DNA of 64,000 nucleotides from Paralithodes platypus (lineage: Eukaryota > Arthropoda > Malacostraca > Decapoda > Lithodidae). The stretch spans positions 17,416,811-17,480,810 of the forward strand of contig CM064481.1 in assembly GCA_032716605.1 (NCBI GenBank), written 5' to 3'. A program made the position numbers and the translations under genes. Under the pieces are notes generated by a model. The model had not been told where the DNA came from. It made no database searches and saw only the letters and a program-made list of their open reading frames with translations. The first letter of the stretch is position 1. Each line of letters begins with the position of its first letter. Positions 19,605-31,601 of this stretch are shown here, piece by piece.

Positions 19605-19960
19605 CCCACCTCGCTTTGTTTCTCTTTCTCTACCCCTCTCTTTGGCTTGTATCCATTCGGCCCCATTCAGCCTACTGTTTTAAGACGCTTACCCCCATCC
19701 AGGTGTCAATATTTTCCTGGCGAGCGGTAGCGAGCCAGCATATATATATATATTGTTTTTGACAGCAAGCTAAATTTGTACATTTTTCGATAGACAAATG
19801 TACAAATTTAGCTTGCTATCAAAACAAAAATATATATACGCTGGCTCGCTATCGCTCGTCAGGAAGAAATCGACACCTGGATGGGGATAAATGTCTTTAA
19901 ACAGTTGGCTGAATGGGACCGAATGGATACAAGCCAGGGAAAGAGAGAAAAGGAGAGAAA
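19605..19960. repeat. Foldback (palindromic) element with module M core
   Basis: The arms meet near 19790. GACAGCAAGCTAAATTTGTA on the left answers TACAAATTTAGCTTGCTATC on the right. Further out, CTGGCGAGCGGTAGCGAGCC answers GGCTCGCTATCGCTCGTCAG, then TTGTATCCATTCGGCCCCATT answers its inverse. The central TACATTTTTCGATAGACAAATG is the module M ACCGAAAAATGTACAAAT motif. Mirrored at 49585-49850. Confidence 0.85.
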
Positions 19961-19979
19961 GATACAAAAAAGCCGGTGA

Positions 19980-20150
19980 CCCCCTTATTGATTATTGTTA
20001 TAATGCTGTCAAAATACTTACAATACTCTATGGTGACATTTGATTATTGTTATAATGCTGTCAAAATGCTTACAATACTCTATGGTGACATTTGATTATT
20101 GTTATAATGCTGTCAAAATACTTACAATACTCTATGGTGACATTTGATTT
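19980..20150. repeat. 57-bp direct repeats, three copies
   Basis: Three copies of GATTATTGTTATAATGCTGT plus CAAAATACTTACAATACTCTATGGTGACATTT. The mirrored right arm (49470-49575) has only two. Confidence 0.88.
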
Positions 20151-20287
20151 GATTGTATATCGTTAATTTACAAGAAACACCCGATAAAGGCTATCTTGTA
20201 TAATGCAGTTGGGTCTAAGTACAATCACGCTGATAAGTGATGTCTCGGCACCAAGTATGTTTTGATAAATAATTGGTATCAGCAGTA

Positions 20288-20740
20288 TTTAATAGGGCCC
20301 CTCCATCATTGACAACTTCGCCTATTAATAATAATAGTCTCCATTCAACATCCTGCGCCAGCATTTTGAATAGCCCGCGCGGAAGTATCATGGAGTACTC
20401 GTCATAAGAGCACGCTTAATTCCCTCATGGGATCGTCATTTTGATCGGGTACCCTACAGAAAAAAAACTCTGTAACAATAAAAAATAAAAATAACTTAAT
20501 ATCTGTTATCATATGACTTGCCATATACGTGGATTTCTCATGCTTTACTTCCCCGACACCAGGCCCCCTAGCGGCCATCCTCGTCCTTCCAACTTCCGCG
20601 TCCCTACCGTCAACATGGCTCGCGCCGTGTCCGCTTCATTCGACGTTCGTAGAGCTTCTAGTGAGTCCTTACTCATTTGTATACATCTGTGTTGTAGTAA
20701 CAGGGTTTAGATTAGCTAGCACGGCTGCCCGATTGGTAGG
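20288..20740 (+). mobile_element. 5' terminus of a DIRS element of family C, truncated
   Basis: Starts TTTAATAGGGCCCCTCCATC and shares the DIRS terminal plan: the CATTGACAA motif, GCGCGG, GGTACCCTACAGAAAAAAAA and a CTTACTCATTTGTATACATC block ending ATTAGCTAGCACGGCTGCCC. That long form is the 5' end of a plus-oriented element (compare 42475-42935). At about 20741 it is abruptly joined to the RT of B2. The matching C sequence lies at 47250-49330 in the opposite arm. Confidence 0.75.
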
Positions 20741-22655
20741 TCTGCCTAGCTATTGAGAGAAAATATTGGTTGTGTCCCCAGACCAGTTTCATCAACTGAA
20801 TAACCTGTGTGGGAACGAGGTGCGTCCTTGCTAAGCCGCCCTCGCCCCCTAGGGATAGTACATGCATTATAATGTTATTTACATGGGAATTGTAGGTACT
20901 GGGATTCAACAAACCTTAATCAAATTTAGACATAATATTGGTGTTAACAAACGACTCCGCCATTACTCGGTATTCGACTGAAGCAGCACCAACTACTGAT
21001 TCCCTTATGTTACCATTGCCGTAAGCTTTTCAGCCTCCTATTCCTTTTCCAAGATACCCTCTTGCAGTATGACCTGCTGTATGACCCCTTGAAAGCCGTA
21101 AAGGATGGAAAAAACGAGACTGTTGTACTCATAGTCTCATGCACAATTGGTCTGTAGTGGCATACGGTAACTGAGGACGTGCCAACATGGTACGTTGGCT
21201 CGGGTGGAACAACCTTAGGAAAACTTGTCATTGACTAGTGACTCCTTTCTAATGAAACGGATGTTGACTAATTCGAATTGACGTCGTTGAATTCTTTGTT
21301 GTTCATGCCCCTCCCATCCGCCGGGACGTAGCCCGGTGACGACCGTAGGGACCCCTAGTCTTTTGCTTGGGTGTATTCTACAGAGTCTACCCTCGGCTCC
21401 ATATGCCTTCGCAAGGCCCCGGGAGAGAGAGAGAACATTGGAATCTTAAGATGTCATGTAATTTGGGCTAGCCGACTGCTTGGTGATGGCTGGTGTCATA
21501 TCCTAACCTGTAAGAATTATACCCTCATCCCTTCACCTTATTCAGCGGCGGTTAACAACTGTTGCCGCATTTGCCGGACTGCCTGCCTAGTCTCATTGTT
21601 CATAACTGAAGCTGTCAACACCGGAGAAAGGATTACCCGGTGGTAAATATTACCGGGCAAACCTTTCACCATAAAAAGCCTTAGGTGTTTTCTAGCCCGG
21701 ACCGCTTCAAAAAAGGCTTTCGTATTTCTGAGATTGATCTCGCCGGGTGTGGGAGGAGAATCTGTTGGAATAACCCTATCGTCTCACTTACACCTTGATC
21801 TGAATCAGACTCTACTGGCCGGGAGATGGACTGGGCAGTTTGTCGACTGAGCAAGAATGACGCAAACCGTCTGTGGGCATTATCTCGTAATAGAAACTCT
21901 CTTTGGAGATCAATTAGGGGAGGGGTATTGAAGGGACCTGGAAAATCCTGTTGTGATAACTGTGGGTACGCCAGGAATTCGAAAATAGGGGCGAGGTCAC
22001 CTCCTGGTTGTGGATTCAGCCAATTATACTCAATTTGGTTGGGTAGGGGAACAAGTTGGGAGGGATGTGACGTTAATGCAATAGCAAACTGTTGAACCTC
22101 TGTTTCCCAGTCTACCCATGGACCATTGTGGGGATCGGTTTTTACACCATACCTGAAAGAGGATTTATGGAGCTCCGATCTAACTCTCAACCATCTGAAC
22201 AATTTTACCAACACACCTAAACTTCGTTAAATACGGAAATAGCCTCACGAAAATATCATGCCCTGGTGGGGGCACGAACTCTCGACCCTTGGGTGTGAGG
22301 CAGACACCTTACCAGTTAGACCAATATTGATATTCCACTTGGCCTGTTCGGCTCAGGGTATTTCCGCATCCGAGGTCTGTTTATTCTAGCCTACTTTCAC
22401 TGACTTTACACCATGACCTACCTGCCCCAGGAGTACTTCTTGCCTGCTTGACTGACTCGACGGCAAGCGCGCCGGAGTTGTAACCAACTTCGGTTCGTCT
22501 ATTTTTAATGAGTCATACCCGAGTACGCCGTAATTCCGGGAGCATTCAGGACAAATGAAATCTCCTGGGGATGGAGGTACAAGTTGAGCAGGTACATAAA
22601 CAAAGTATTCATAATGCAAGACATTGGGAATCGCTGTAATTGGTACCCTTAAAAT
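20741..22655 (-). mobile_element. DIRS B2, part 1 (3' truncated; RT remnant to mid-gag)
   Basis: Nearly identical to B1 10530-12440. It has an RT shred (VIQLMKLVWGHN, LSIARQ), an RT N-terminal remnant, a Gag C-terminal frame at 21681-22214 (GPWVDWETEVQQFAIALTS), the tRNA-like insertion (22215-22375) and Gag middle (22386-22619, HYEYFVYVPAQLVPPSPGD). The recombinase and 3' terminus are missing: the element is cut at 20741 against the C terminus. The right boundary is the insertion point of A1. Confidence 0.88.
21681..22214 (-). pseudogene. DIRS Gag C-terminal part, B2
   Basis: 177-residue frame equal to B1 11466-11999 with a few substitutions (GGDLAPIF for GGVLAPIF, DFPGPF for DFPDPF). After HPARSISEIRK it keeps the ISDIRT-like phase longer than B1 but then frameshifts. 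Not functional. Confidence 0.85.
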
Positions 22656-23200
22656 TATAGGTTTGACTCCTGTAAGGAGATAAAGAAAACCTAATATTTA
22701 GTAGTGGCCCCGTAATCATTGACAAAACATGCCTATTACATAAGGCATCCTCTTCAAACACTAATCCGCCGTAGTTTGAAACTACCGCGCAGAGCATTTA
22801 AAATCTGAGGAGCCTTCATCATGAGCGCACGCGACCTCACTCATGGCTTCATTCATTATGAATTGGGTTCTCACTACGAAAAAACTTCGTAAAAAATAAA
22901 AACAAAAAGAAAATAAGAATAACTATCCAATAAGCTTTCCATCATATCGTGGATGTACTTGTGTGGATCTTTGACCAGACGCTGATTCAGGCGTCATTCT
23001 TCCTTCACTGACATATCAAGTAAACCAAAATCCTTAATACATCAACGAATGGGAAGGGGATGGTCGGGAGGGCCCCAGTCGTCAATGATTACGGGGCCAC
23101 TACTAAATATTAGGTTTTCTTTATCTCCTTACAGGAGTCAAACCTATAATTTATTAGTGGCCCCTCCATCATTGACGAACATGCCTGATTTCTAAGACTG
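22656..23200 (-). repeat. A1 3' terminal repeat and internal complementary region
   Basis: 22656-22990 is the terminal repeat (GGTTTGACTCCTGTAAGGAG, CGTAGTTTGAAACTACCGCG, GGGTTCTCACTACGAAAAAA). At 23095-23180, AAATATTAGGTTTTCTTTAT...GAGTCAAACCTATAATTTAT is joined directly to TAGTGGCCCCTCCATCATTG, abutting complements of the left and right ends. Confidence 0.9.
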
Positions 23201-23878
23201 GAGGGGGACATTCGTAATCATATCATAACTCTAGAAAAGCAGATAATCAAACAACCACATAGTATTCTTACTTTTGTAAAAAAGAGATATTCGGGTGCAT
23301 AAACTTAATACAGCCTAAATCTTCAAAAAGGGGTACAAGCAGGAGCGTGCTTCAAAGAAGCCTGCTTGAAAAAGGGTTAACTCTGAGACTCTGTGCACAG
23401 ATCTGCTAGTTAAGAAGGCACCCCACTTAAAGTAAGTGGTGAAAACTAAAAACTTATAAGTTTACATGTGCACATATAAACCCCATTAACTAGTGGATAT
23501 ATTCCTAAAAATATAACCAAACATAAATTAATTCTTGTACATTCGTAGAAGTACTGAACTTGTGTACTTATGCAGAAGTAATTACTTCAAAAGTAAAAGT
23601 CGTAGTTGCAACTACCGAGATTTCTCAAAAATCTATTGCTTCACAGCCAAAGCTACTTACAACAAGAATTGTTGTAACACTATTATTGGCCCTTAGCACA
23701 ATTTCCTGCAATGAATACTACAGAGAAATTTTATAATACAATGTCTACAACCAGTATCACAGCTCGTATGTTCCGAACACATACTCCGGAGGGGTCTAGG
23801 GTGTCCTTATGTCACACTGACTGCACCCCCCCCCCCCCTTTTTCTTGAAATTAAACAAAACGTGACTAAAAGGGCCAC

Positions 23879-24496
23879 CTAGACCCTCTGCCATAAAGCT
23901 ATACATGGCAAGGAAGGTTTGTCCAGAGCTACTGAAAGGTATCGAGGCAAAAACTCCTGATTAGAGGCCCACAACTGTGTGGACTTAATAACTTCCACCG
24001 AAAGATTATTAAGGAAACGTAAAGAGGCTGTCCCCTTGCGTAAATCGTGGGTCTTACCCACAACACCGGGATTCTTCTCTTTAAAGTCCTCGACCAAGAG
24101 AGAAGCCAGTGTACGCTTCATCAAGCGTTCACCCGGACTTGCGACCCATAAAGCACCCTGGTGATTTAGAGGTGCCACTCTTAAATATTTGGTTAGAGCT
24201 TGCACTGGGCAAAAAAGATGTTGCACCTTTCCCCTTTTTAACGCCGGCACCGTGAACTCTGAAAACACGTGTTCACTGTGCTCAATCTTGGCTATGAATC
24301 CTGGGGAAGGTGCAATGTGAATACACTCATGAAGCCTATCAAACCTGAGGCAATTAGGTGCGTTGCTCATCGCCGCCAGCTCAGATACTCTGTTCCCGGT
24401 AGCCAAAGCCATAAGGAATACTGCCCTTTTGTAAAATCTGCAGTCTTTGGTACATACGGGAACGAGAATAACGACGATGCTTTGTCCAGAGACCAT
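23879..24496 (-). pseudogene. DIRS tyrosine recombinase catalytic half, A1
   Basis: Contains ALATGNRVSELAAMSN (catalytic R), CPVQALTKYLRVAPL, THDLRKGTASLRF (HxxR), STQLWASN (W) and PRYLSVALDKPS (nucleophile Y). All catalytic residues survive. The N-terminal SAM-like half is at 24500-24800 in another frame (QEAKWLAPYGSDV, QYTQSTKRQFQSHWQAFTSW). A deletion of roughly 100 bp relative to A2 (region after LFMQKHLSES) breaks the frame, so the protein is not produced whole. Confidence 0.9.
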
Positions 24497-24799
24497 GTAG
24501 GCCTGAGCTGACGGGGAGGTGGGCGTAGTTTAAAACCTGCCCACATAAATCACTTTCAGATAAATGTTTCTGCATGAACAGATAAATTAAATAATTAACA
24601 ACCAACGCCACCAAGGGCACAGTTTGTTTTGTTCTAAGAATCCAAGACGTAAAAGCTTGCCAATGCGATTGAAACTGTCGCTTTGTAGACTGGGTATATT
24701 GATTCGTGAATATCTTGGTCACGTCGCTACCATATGGTGCTAGCCACTTGGCCTCCTGAATGTCCATAATGAACAAGTCCGCGAGGTTTCTAGGTTGCC

Positions 24800-26035
24800 A
24801 ATTGTGTTCTAAGTGGAACAACCCGACCGGGAGTGACACTGGGTGCGGGCACCACGTGTTCAAATGCTGGTACCACACTGCGCCGGCCACAGGGGCGCGA
24901 TTAGCGAGACTACGCCTCGCTAATCCCGTAGTTTGTTGACTACGTGGCACATTAGAGACGCGTCTGGCGGCGGAAAATAGATAAATGGAACTCAACCTGT
25001 TCTCGTCCGTCATCAGAGCGTCAGGTCCGCCCGCCGGCGTTATCGTCCGGCGGGTGAGGTACAGTGGGAGTTTGTGAGTCTTCTCAGACGCAAACAAATC
25101 CACTTGTGGATGGTAATGCTCCGCACACGCAAGAGCGCCCATTCTACTGTTGTGCTTTGTCTCTGAGACAGAGCGTCTGCCCAGACGTTTGCTACGCCTG
25201 GGAGATAAGATGCGTGAAGATGAATGTCCAGCCTGTTGGCTAGTATAAAAATCTTTTCTGACACGTTTAGCCACTTCCGAGATCTCATTGACCCTTGTTT
25301 CTGAATACAGTGAACCGCATTCAGATTGTCCATTCTGAAGGCCACCGACTTGCCCCGTAAAGCAGAGCCGTGGGCCTAAAGGACAGATAAGGGGACTAGT
25401 AAGTCTTTGACATTGATGTGGAAGATTTTTAAATAGGACCAAAACCTTTGACCCTGATGCCCGAGGTTTGACTAAAAGCCCCAACCTATCGTTCCTGACG
25501 CATCCATGTCCACCCATACCGACGGCGGAGGAGAGGTTCATGACATGACTGCGTGCAACATTTCTCTCGTCGCCCAAACCGCTAGTAAGTTGTGTAATAA
25601 CGTTGGGATAGGCCATACTATCCCCGCCGGTAATAGTGGGAAAAATGTGTTGCCCTCCAAGATTAAACGTTAGACTTACAACTGGCCCAACTTCACAGTT
25701 AGCTGAACCCAGTTGAGAGAACCGACTAGAGATTCCCAAAGTCTCTGTGTCGTAGTCAGACTGTGGAGAAACATAAAAAGTTTTTGCGAAATCTGTTTCG
25801 AGGGTCCACATTCTGACTCAGAGTGAGAGAAGCTGTGTCCTCGACCAGCCCTATCCCCTGAAATACTCGTGGGGGAACAAGGGTTTGACTTTTACTAAGT
25901 TGACCTTGAATCCTAGAGATTTGAGATGGTTTAACGTAACGTAGACATGACTGATGCGTAACTTTTCTGTTTCTGCCACCACCAGTTAGTCGCCCAGATA
26001 CCACCAGACCCTGATCCCTTGTTCTAACAAGGGCA
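24800..26035 (-). pseudogene. DIRS RT/RNase H, A1, core deleted
   Basis: RNase H parts remain: AFRMDNLNAVHCIQKQGS and ASYLPGVANVWADALSQRQS (25040-25345). From the RT only the stretch after the active site survives. Near 25990-26030 the catalytic YLDDW reads YLGD followed by a stop. Upstream, the sequence jumps from Gag (26040) into RT, so motifs A and B are deleted (about 0.7-0.8 kb against A2). Dead. Confidence 0.88.
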
Positions 26036-27304
26036 TCAGGGCTTGCGGGGACCTTGCTTGAATGCTTGTGCCAAATTGAAAACAGTCTTCCAAACTGCTG
26101 GTGAAATCAAAGAAAGAATTAGAACTGGAGACAGAACTACTTGGCTTGCAATACGGTCAAGAAGTTTCTTCACTAAGAACATCCTCGGATCCTGCCTTGC
26201 TCGAACTGTCTCTAATAAGGCCGTCCGAATATCTCCTAAAGACTTGGATGGAAGTCTGGAGAAGCAAGCGCTGGGAAAGTTCAATGGCTTTCCTGACTTC
26301 CGCGGCTTCTATTGCCTGAGAAGAGCGTAACAGAGACTTTGTTACTTGCTGGGAACCATATATTGCGAAAACAGTTTAAACGCTTTTCCTCTTAACCTAA
26401 ACTCGCGGTCTAGGTAAGCTGGGGAAGGCGTGCTAAAGGGAGCTTATAATTCGAACAAATTGATTATTTGGGGGGTGGCAGCCAAGCAGAGGGGACTCCG
26501 CCGGCACCAAATACCGGAAGAGAGAACCAAGAATGGCGTTCTGGAGGGATTTGGTGGGAAGAAAAAGTCATGGTTATAATAACTTGGAATGTCCTTAATA
26601 TGAACATCCAAAACATTTCCGTAACATTGCTACCCCTGACTCATCCGGCCCGCATAAAAGAGGCATAGCTCCTGTTTTTTGACTGGCGCCTTGTCTAAAG
26701 GAGGGGGAGATATGTCTGATAAGACTCGCACAGTGGAAGTAGTGAGAGCTGCTGTGCCTGGCACATTGGAAATTGGATCTGACACAAGAGGAGGGTTAGG
26801 TATTTTAGCTAAAGCAAAGGATGTAGCCAGAGGTCGCACATTCGTCGACATCGCGGGATCTCCCGTATCAAAAGGAGTTTCCGGCGTAGGGCCAAAGAAC
26901 CTATTGAGTGCATTCAATAGTAGTCCATCAATCTCTTCCGCCAGTACATACCTAGCCGATGACGAACTCCGTGGAGATTCGACAGTACCCTGAGAGTCGC
27001 CTAGAAGGTGACTGGACTCTTCAACCTCCATCTCTGAGACCAGAGATCGTTGTTCTTCATCCGTTAAGTCTGGCTTATCATGGGGAGATCCCGCCGAAGC
27101 CGGGACCTCCACATGTTGCCATGTTAAAACTGGGATAGAAGATGGTACATCGGCATCCCGGTGGACGTCAGCACTAGTTGAGTCACAAAGGGATGTGTTC
27201 TGTCCTGCCAGGACTGTGAGTATCGCCATACACCTTGACTGTGGCTGTCCCTCGCTTGCGAGCTCGGTATACTCTCTGAATGGGAGCCCTCGTCCGAGTC
27301 CCAT
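26036..27304 (-). pseudogene. DIRS Gag, A1, fragments
   Basis: 26036-26284 carries SLGDIRTALLETVRARQD and SPVLILSLISPAVWKTVFN, matching the A2 C-terminal Gag. 26630-27304 matches the A2 middle (DVHRDADVPSSIPVLTWQ, LAEEIDGLLLNALNRFFG, STVRVLSDISPPPLDKAP). The cysteine-rich N-terminus and RS region of A2 are missing. Several frameshifts are present between the pieces. Confidence 0.88.
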
Positions 27305-27339
27305 AAAGGTTTATGATAATTAAAAGCTCCCATAGCTCA

Positions 27340-27535
27340 TTAACACATTGAAAGCAGAGCTGGTGAGCAAAATCATAAAGTATACTAATTAATTTAATTT
27401 ATATTTAATTGTATTAAAATAAATTACTATAAATAAACACAATATTATCATAATATAATCATAGAAAATATATATGTTTATTATGATTCAGCTATTAAAT
27501 TATTTCATTAACAAATAAAAATAAGATAGGGATAC
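27340..27535. other. AT-rich segment replacing the Gag N-terminus in A1
   Basis: About 190 bp, strongly AT-rich (TTAATTTAATTTATATTTAA), between Gag and leader sequence. It has no match elsewhere in the window. It marks the deletion or replacement of roughly 0.9 kb that A2 still has. Confidence 0.6.
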
Positions 27536-27544
27536 CTGAGCTTA

Positions 27545-30500
27545 ACGGCGTTGAACCTACAGCAATGAGAGGTTCAAGTGCCGACACGACAGAGACTGGG
27601 GGAAAACTACCCCGCCCCCGGGAACTACCTGGTCACCTGGTGCAACACCGGTACTCCGCCCTGGAAAGAGAAATTTCCGGGGATTAATGCTCATAGGGTT
27701 ACACCCAAAAAATGATACAAAATATGTGCCACAAAACCGCCGGTCAACGAACCGTAGCACTCCACCACTACTTTTCGTTTTCCTTTAGTTTCATATTAAA
27801 GATGTCAGCATATCTTTACCTGTCCAGAAGATTTAAGCATATCTTCTGAATCCTCATAAAGATGAAGCATATCTTTATTAACGATGAAGTCTTTCAAGTA
27901 TCCCTTTACACTTGAAACACTAGTAAGAATCCGGCATCTTTTTATCCCATAAAAAGTCTACGCCTATCTTAATCTCTAATCTGGCTTCTCCCAGAAGCCC
28001 TCATAGATCGCCGTCTTGAAGGCCGTGATACCCTATTGTATCAATCAATTGTTTGGCAAATTATCGCGAATTGCAAATCAGTTAATATACCCACCCGAAG
28101 GTACAACCACCGGGTTTTATATGCAATGTCAAACCAATTGTACCTGCCCCAGACCTCTTTGTAAAAAGGTCGCCGGGAGGGAAAAACTAAACAAACAAAC
28201 AGCATTGTTTCAATGGCTTATTAAAGATTTCAGCATATCTTTTACCTGTCCAAAAGAATTAAGCATAACTTCTGAATCCTCATAAAGATGAAGCATATCT
28301 TTATTAAAGATGAAGTCTTTCAAGTATCCCATTACACTTGAAACACTAGTAAGATTCAGGCATCTTTTTATCCCATAAAAAGTCTAAGCCTATCTTAATC
28401 TCTAATCCGGCTTCTCCCAGAAGCCCTCATAGATCGCCGTCTTGGAGGCCGTGATACCCTATTGTATCAATCAATTGTTTGGCAAATTATCTCGAATCGC
28501 AAATCCGTTAATATAACCACCCGAAGGTACAACCGCCGGGTTTTATATGCAATGTCAAACCAATTATACCTGCCCCAGACCTCTTTGTAAAAAGGTCGCC
28601 GGGAGGGAAAGACCAAACAAACAGACAGCATTGTTTCAATGGCTTTGAAAAGCAGAGAAAACCATGTCCAACAGGTGTCAGCATGATCACCTAGATAACT
28701 GTGTGGAGCCCCCTCGACGGGAATAACCCAGGAAGCCTGATCCCAGGTTCGACCCTAGAAAACGCAGTTTCTGATGAGCCCTCAAGCGACCAAACTCGTC
28801 GGGGTAACTTACCTATTTTAGCCATCCTGACTAAAACTCGGTAAACAAAAACGGTGTTCTCGGAGCAACGAGAAAAACGCCGGAAAGGTAACCCACACTA
28901 AACGAGACATTACAGGAGGGGGTAATGCATAAAGCAATGAATAACACAGGAAGCCTAATCCCAGGCTCGACCACAGAAAACGCAGTTTCAGATGAGCCCT
29001 CAAGCGACCAAACTCGTCGGGGTAACTTACCTATTTTAGCCATCCTGACTAAAACTCGGTAAACAAAAACGGTGTTCTCGGAGCAACGAGAAAAACGCCG
29101 GAAAGGTAACCCACACCAAACGAGACATTTTAACACATTTTATACAAAGGTGTGCACAAAAATAGGGATACCTGAACAGGGCGTAATGTATAAAGCAAAA
29201 ACCGGGGCAAAGGTAGCCATGACAGAGACTGGTGGGAAACTTACTCCAGGTTCTGCATAGACCTGCCGGGACCCAGCTCTGGAAAAAAAGAAAATTTCCA
29301 GGAATTAATGCTCATAAGGTTAACCCAATCATGTTCGCACACAAGTGTTAAATAACCCACCGGGTAACGAGACATAATACTCAACGACTACAGCTCGCTA
29401 CGCGGTGGGGTTTCCTAAGTAAAAGATTTCAGAATATCTTAATTTGTCCAAAAGATTTATGAATACCCTCTGACATAATATATAAAGACCAGTATGGCGT
29501 TTATAACTGATTAAGTCTTTCCGGTGGTGTTTGTTTCAAGATTCAATTTTGGAGAGAAAAAAAACTAAAAAAGACGCCGGCCCCCGAATTATCTCGTAGA
29601 TAAAAAACTGGGAAGCCTGACAAATATACGAGATCTAACTTCTCCCGAAGTATCTTTTTAGATCGCCGTATGTTGAAGGCGGCGATACAAAACGTATCCC
29701 TCAATTGTCTGGTTAACTAACTGAATTGTAAATTCGTTATTCCCATCCTTCCAAGGAGCACCCGCCGGGTGTGAATATTAGTTTAAAAAAAGTTAACCCC
29801 AATTGTGCCCTAAAGCGCCGTATGTTGAAGGAGGCGATACACAATGCATGCCTCAATTGTCTGGTCAACTAAACTGAATTTTGCAAATTCGGTCATCCCA
29901 CCCTTCCAGGTTGCACCCGCCGGGTGATTTAAAGTTTAAAAGTTAACCCCAATTGATCCTATCCCCACTTCTTTGTAAAAGATCGCCGGGGAGGAAATAC
30001 AACAACAGCATAGTTTTATATTGGCTTTGCAAAACCGAAAAAACTACAAACAACACGTGTCCGTATGAACACTGTTAGATGGGTACAGCCAACCCGCCGG
30101 GAATCATAAGGAGCCTGAAACAGGCACCCCAGAGACGCAGTCCTGGGGAGCCACAGACACCCACTCGCCGGGGAAACAAGCCTGTTTTAAACCACGCGTG
30201 GCCAAAACTCGGCAACCAGCCGGGGTTATCAAGGTGAAACCGAGAAAAATCCGCCGGAAAAAACCCACCCCGTCCAGATACCATCTGAACGCAACACCGG
30301 ACCGAGGCGTAGCCAAAACACAACTAACGCCGGGCCCAACATAGTCCGTGGAATTAGCCAATACACAACTAACCCAGGACACATAAATAGTCCGTGGAAT
30401 TAGCCAATACACAACTAAACCAGGACACACATGACACAGTAGTACATATTTAGAAAATAAATCAATAACACTTGTATATGTGGTAAAGCTACGAGAGGCT

Positions 30501-31020
30501 GGCTAGGCCTAGGCAGACGGATAACAGTAACATGTCGGAATATAAACAAAAAGCACTGAATTATATCACAACAGGAACCACCGCCAACACACCACTGTAG
30601 CAAATACTTCCGGCAAAGGGAAGAACTGACTCGGGACCCAGAAAAAACTTCACTAAGTGAAGAAAAATACGCTGGGAACGTCACCAAAAATACACTACCT
30701 CATCAGAAAGATAAAAGGAAGCAATAACGCGTAATGAAAGCCGCCTGCATCACAAAGCTAGCTAACTGTGAAAAAGTTCACCTGTCCACAACAGGACCAC
30801 GAGGGTACATCCGAAATAGATGCCCCAAACACACGACCCAAAATACACTGCACTGCGGGCAACCAGCCCAGGACACTCCTGCTACGCATATCCTAACCTT
30901 ACTCGATACATCCCGGAGTAAACAAATGAGAAAAAACTCACTAGGGACGCAGCAAATGCGGAATCAGCGGAGCGTGGAGAGACACGTCCGGGCCGGCTGA
31001 TCGCAGAGCAGAGAAGGAAG
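27545..31020 (-). other. A1 5' leader with internal duplications
   Basis: Non-coding. It contains the pre-gag hairpin element twice (27661-27706 and 29280-29327). A repeat of about 425 bp (27795-28210 and 28220-28635) has AGCATATCTTT and GATCGCCGTCTTG blocks. A repeat of about 200 bp lies at 28738-28915 and 28940-29125. Two GATCGCCGTATGTTGAAGG/CGGCGATAC stem-loops are at 29660 and 29810. CCGCCGGG-type motifs are frequent. Open frames here are short and overlap in several phases. Confidence 0.75.
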
Positions 31021-31322
31021 AATGACGCCTGAATCAGCGTCTGGTCAAAGTTCCACACAAGTACATCCACGATATGATGGAAAGCTTATTGGATAGTGAT
31101 TCTTATTTTCTTTTTGTTTTTATTTTTTACAAAGTTTTTTCATAGTGAGAACTCAATTCATAATGACTGAATCCATGAGTGAGGTTGCGTGCGCTCATGA
31201 TGAAGGTTCCTCAGATTTTAAATGCTCTGCGCGGTAGATTCAAACTACGGCGGATTAGTGTTTGAAGAGGATGCCTTATGTAATAGGCATGTTCGTCAAT
31301 GATGGAGGGGCCACTAATAAAT
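31021..31322 (-). repeat. A1 5' inverted terminal repeat
   Basis: GACGCCTGAATCAGCGTCTG, CACGATATGATGGAAAGC, CATAGTGAGAACTCAATTCA, GCGCGGTAGATTCAAACTAC and the end GATGGAGGGGCCACTAATAA mirror 22656-22990. Confidence 0.9.
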
Positions 31323-31601
31323 ACTACCCTGTGGATCTTTAGTTCGGAACTTATTATTCTTATTGGTCTCGATTACCCACTCACGAGGGACTGGCATCTC
31401 CCCCGCAATCGACCTGTGCTCACTCCCTGATTTAGGTGGTCGTACTGGAAACCAGAAACAACCTGATTCCTGTAAGCCTGGGACAATAGCTCTCCTTTGT
31501 AGCTGTTTATCTATGGAGATAGGGTAGAAAGCTGGGTTTGAACAATGATAAGGAGTCGGGCGGGAGGCGGTCACCGTAATATTATCCGCCGGGGGATCCG
31601 A

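Larger units (their letters stand above)
22656..31322 (-). mobile_element. DIRS-like retrotransposon A1, complete ends, nested in B2
   Basis: The left end TATAGGTTTGACTCC follows flank CCTTAAAAT, and the right end GGGGCCACTAATAAAT is followed by ACTACCCTGTGG. In B1 the uninterrupted site reads TTTAAAATACTACCCTGTGG, so A1 inserted there without a target duplication, as DIRS elements do. Termini are inverted (22656-22950 versus 31060-31322), and the internal complementary region is at 23095-23180. Genes are in minus orientation: Gag, RT/RNase H, recombinase. RT has lost its core and Gag its N-terminus, so it is defective. Length 8.67 kb. Confidence 0.93.

Noticed and set aside
28740..28800. Possible hammerhead ribozyme (CTGATGAG followed by a stem)
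   Set aside because: The required GAAA after stem II is not at the right place (CGACCAAAC instead), and the duplicate at 28990 reads CAGATGAG.
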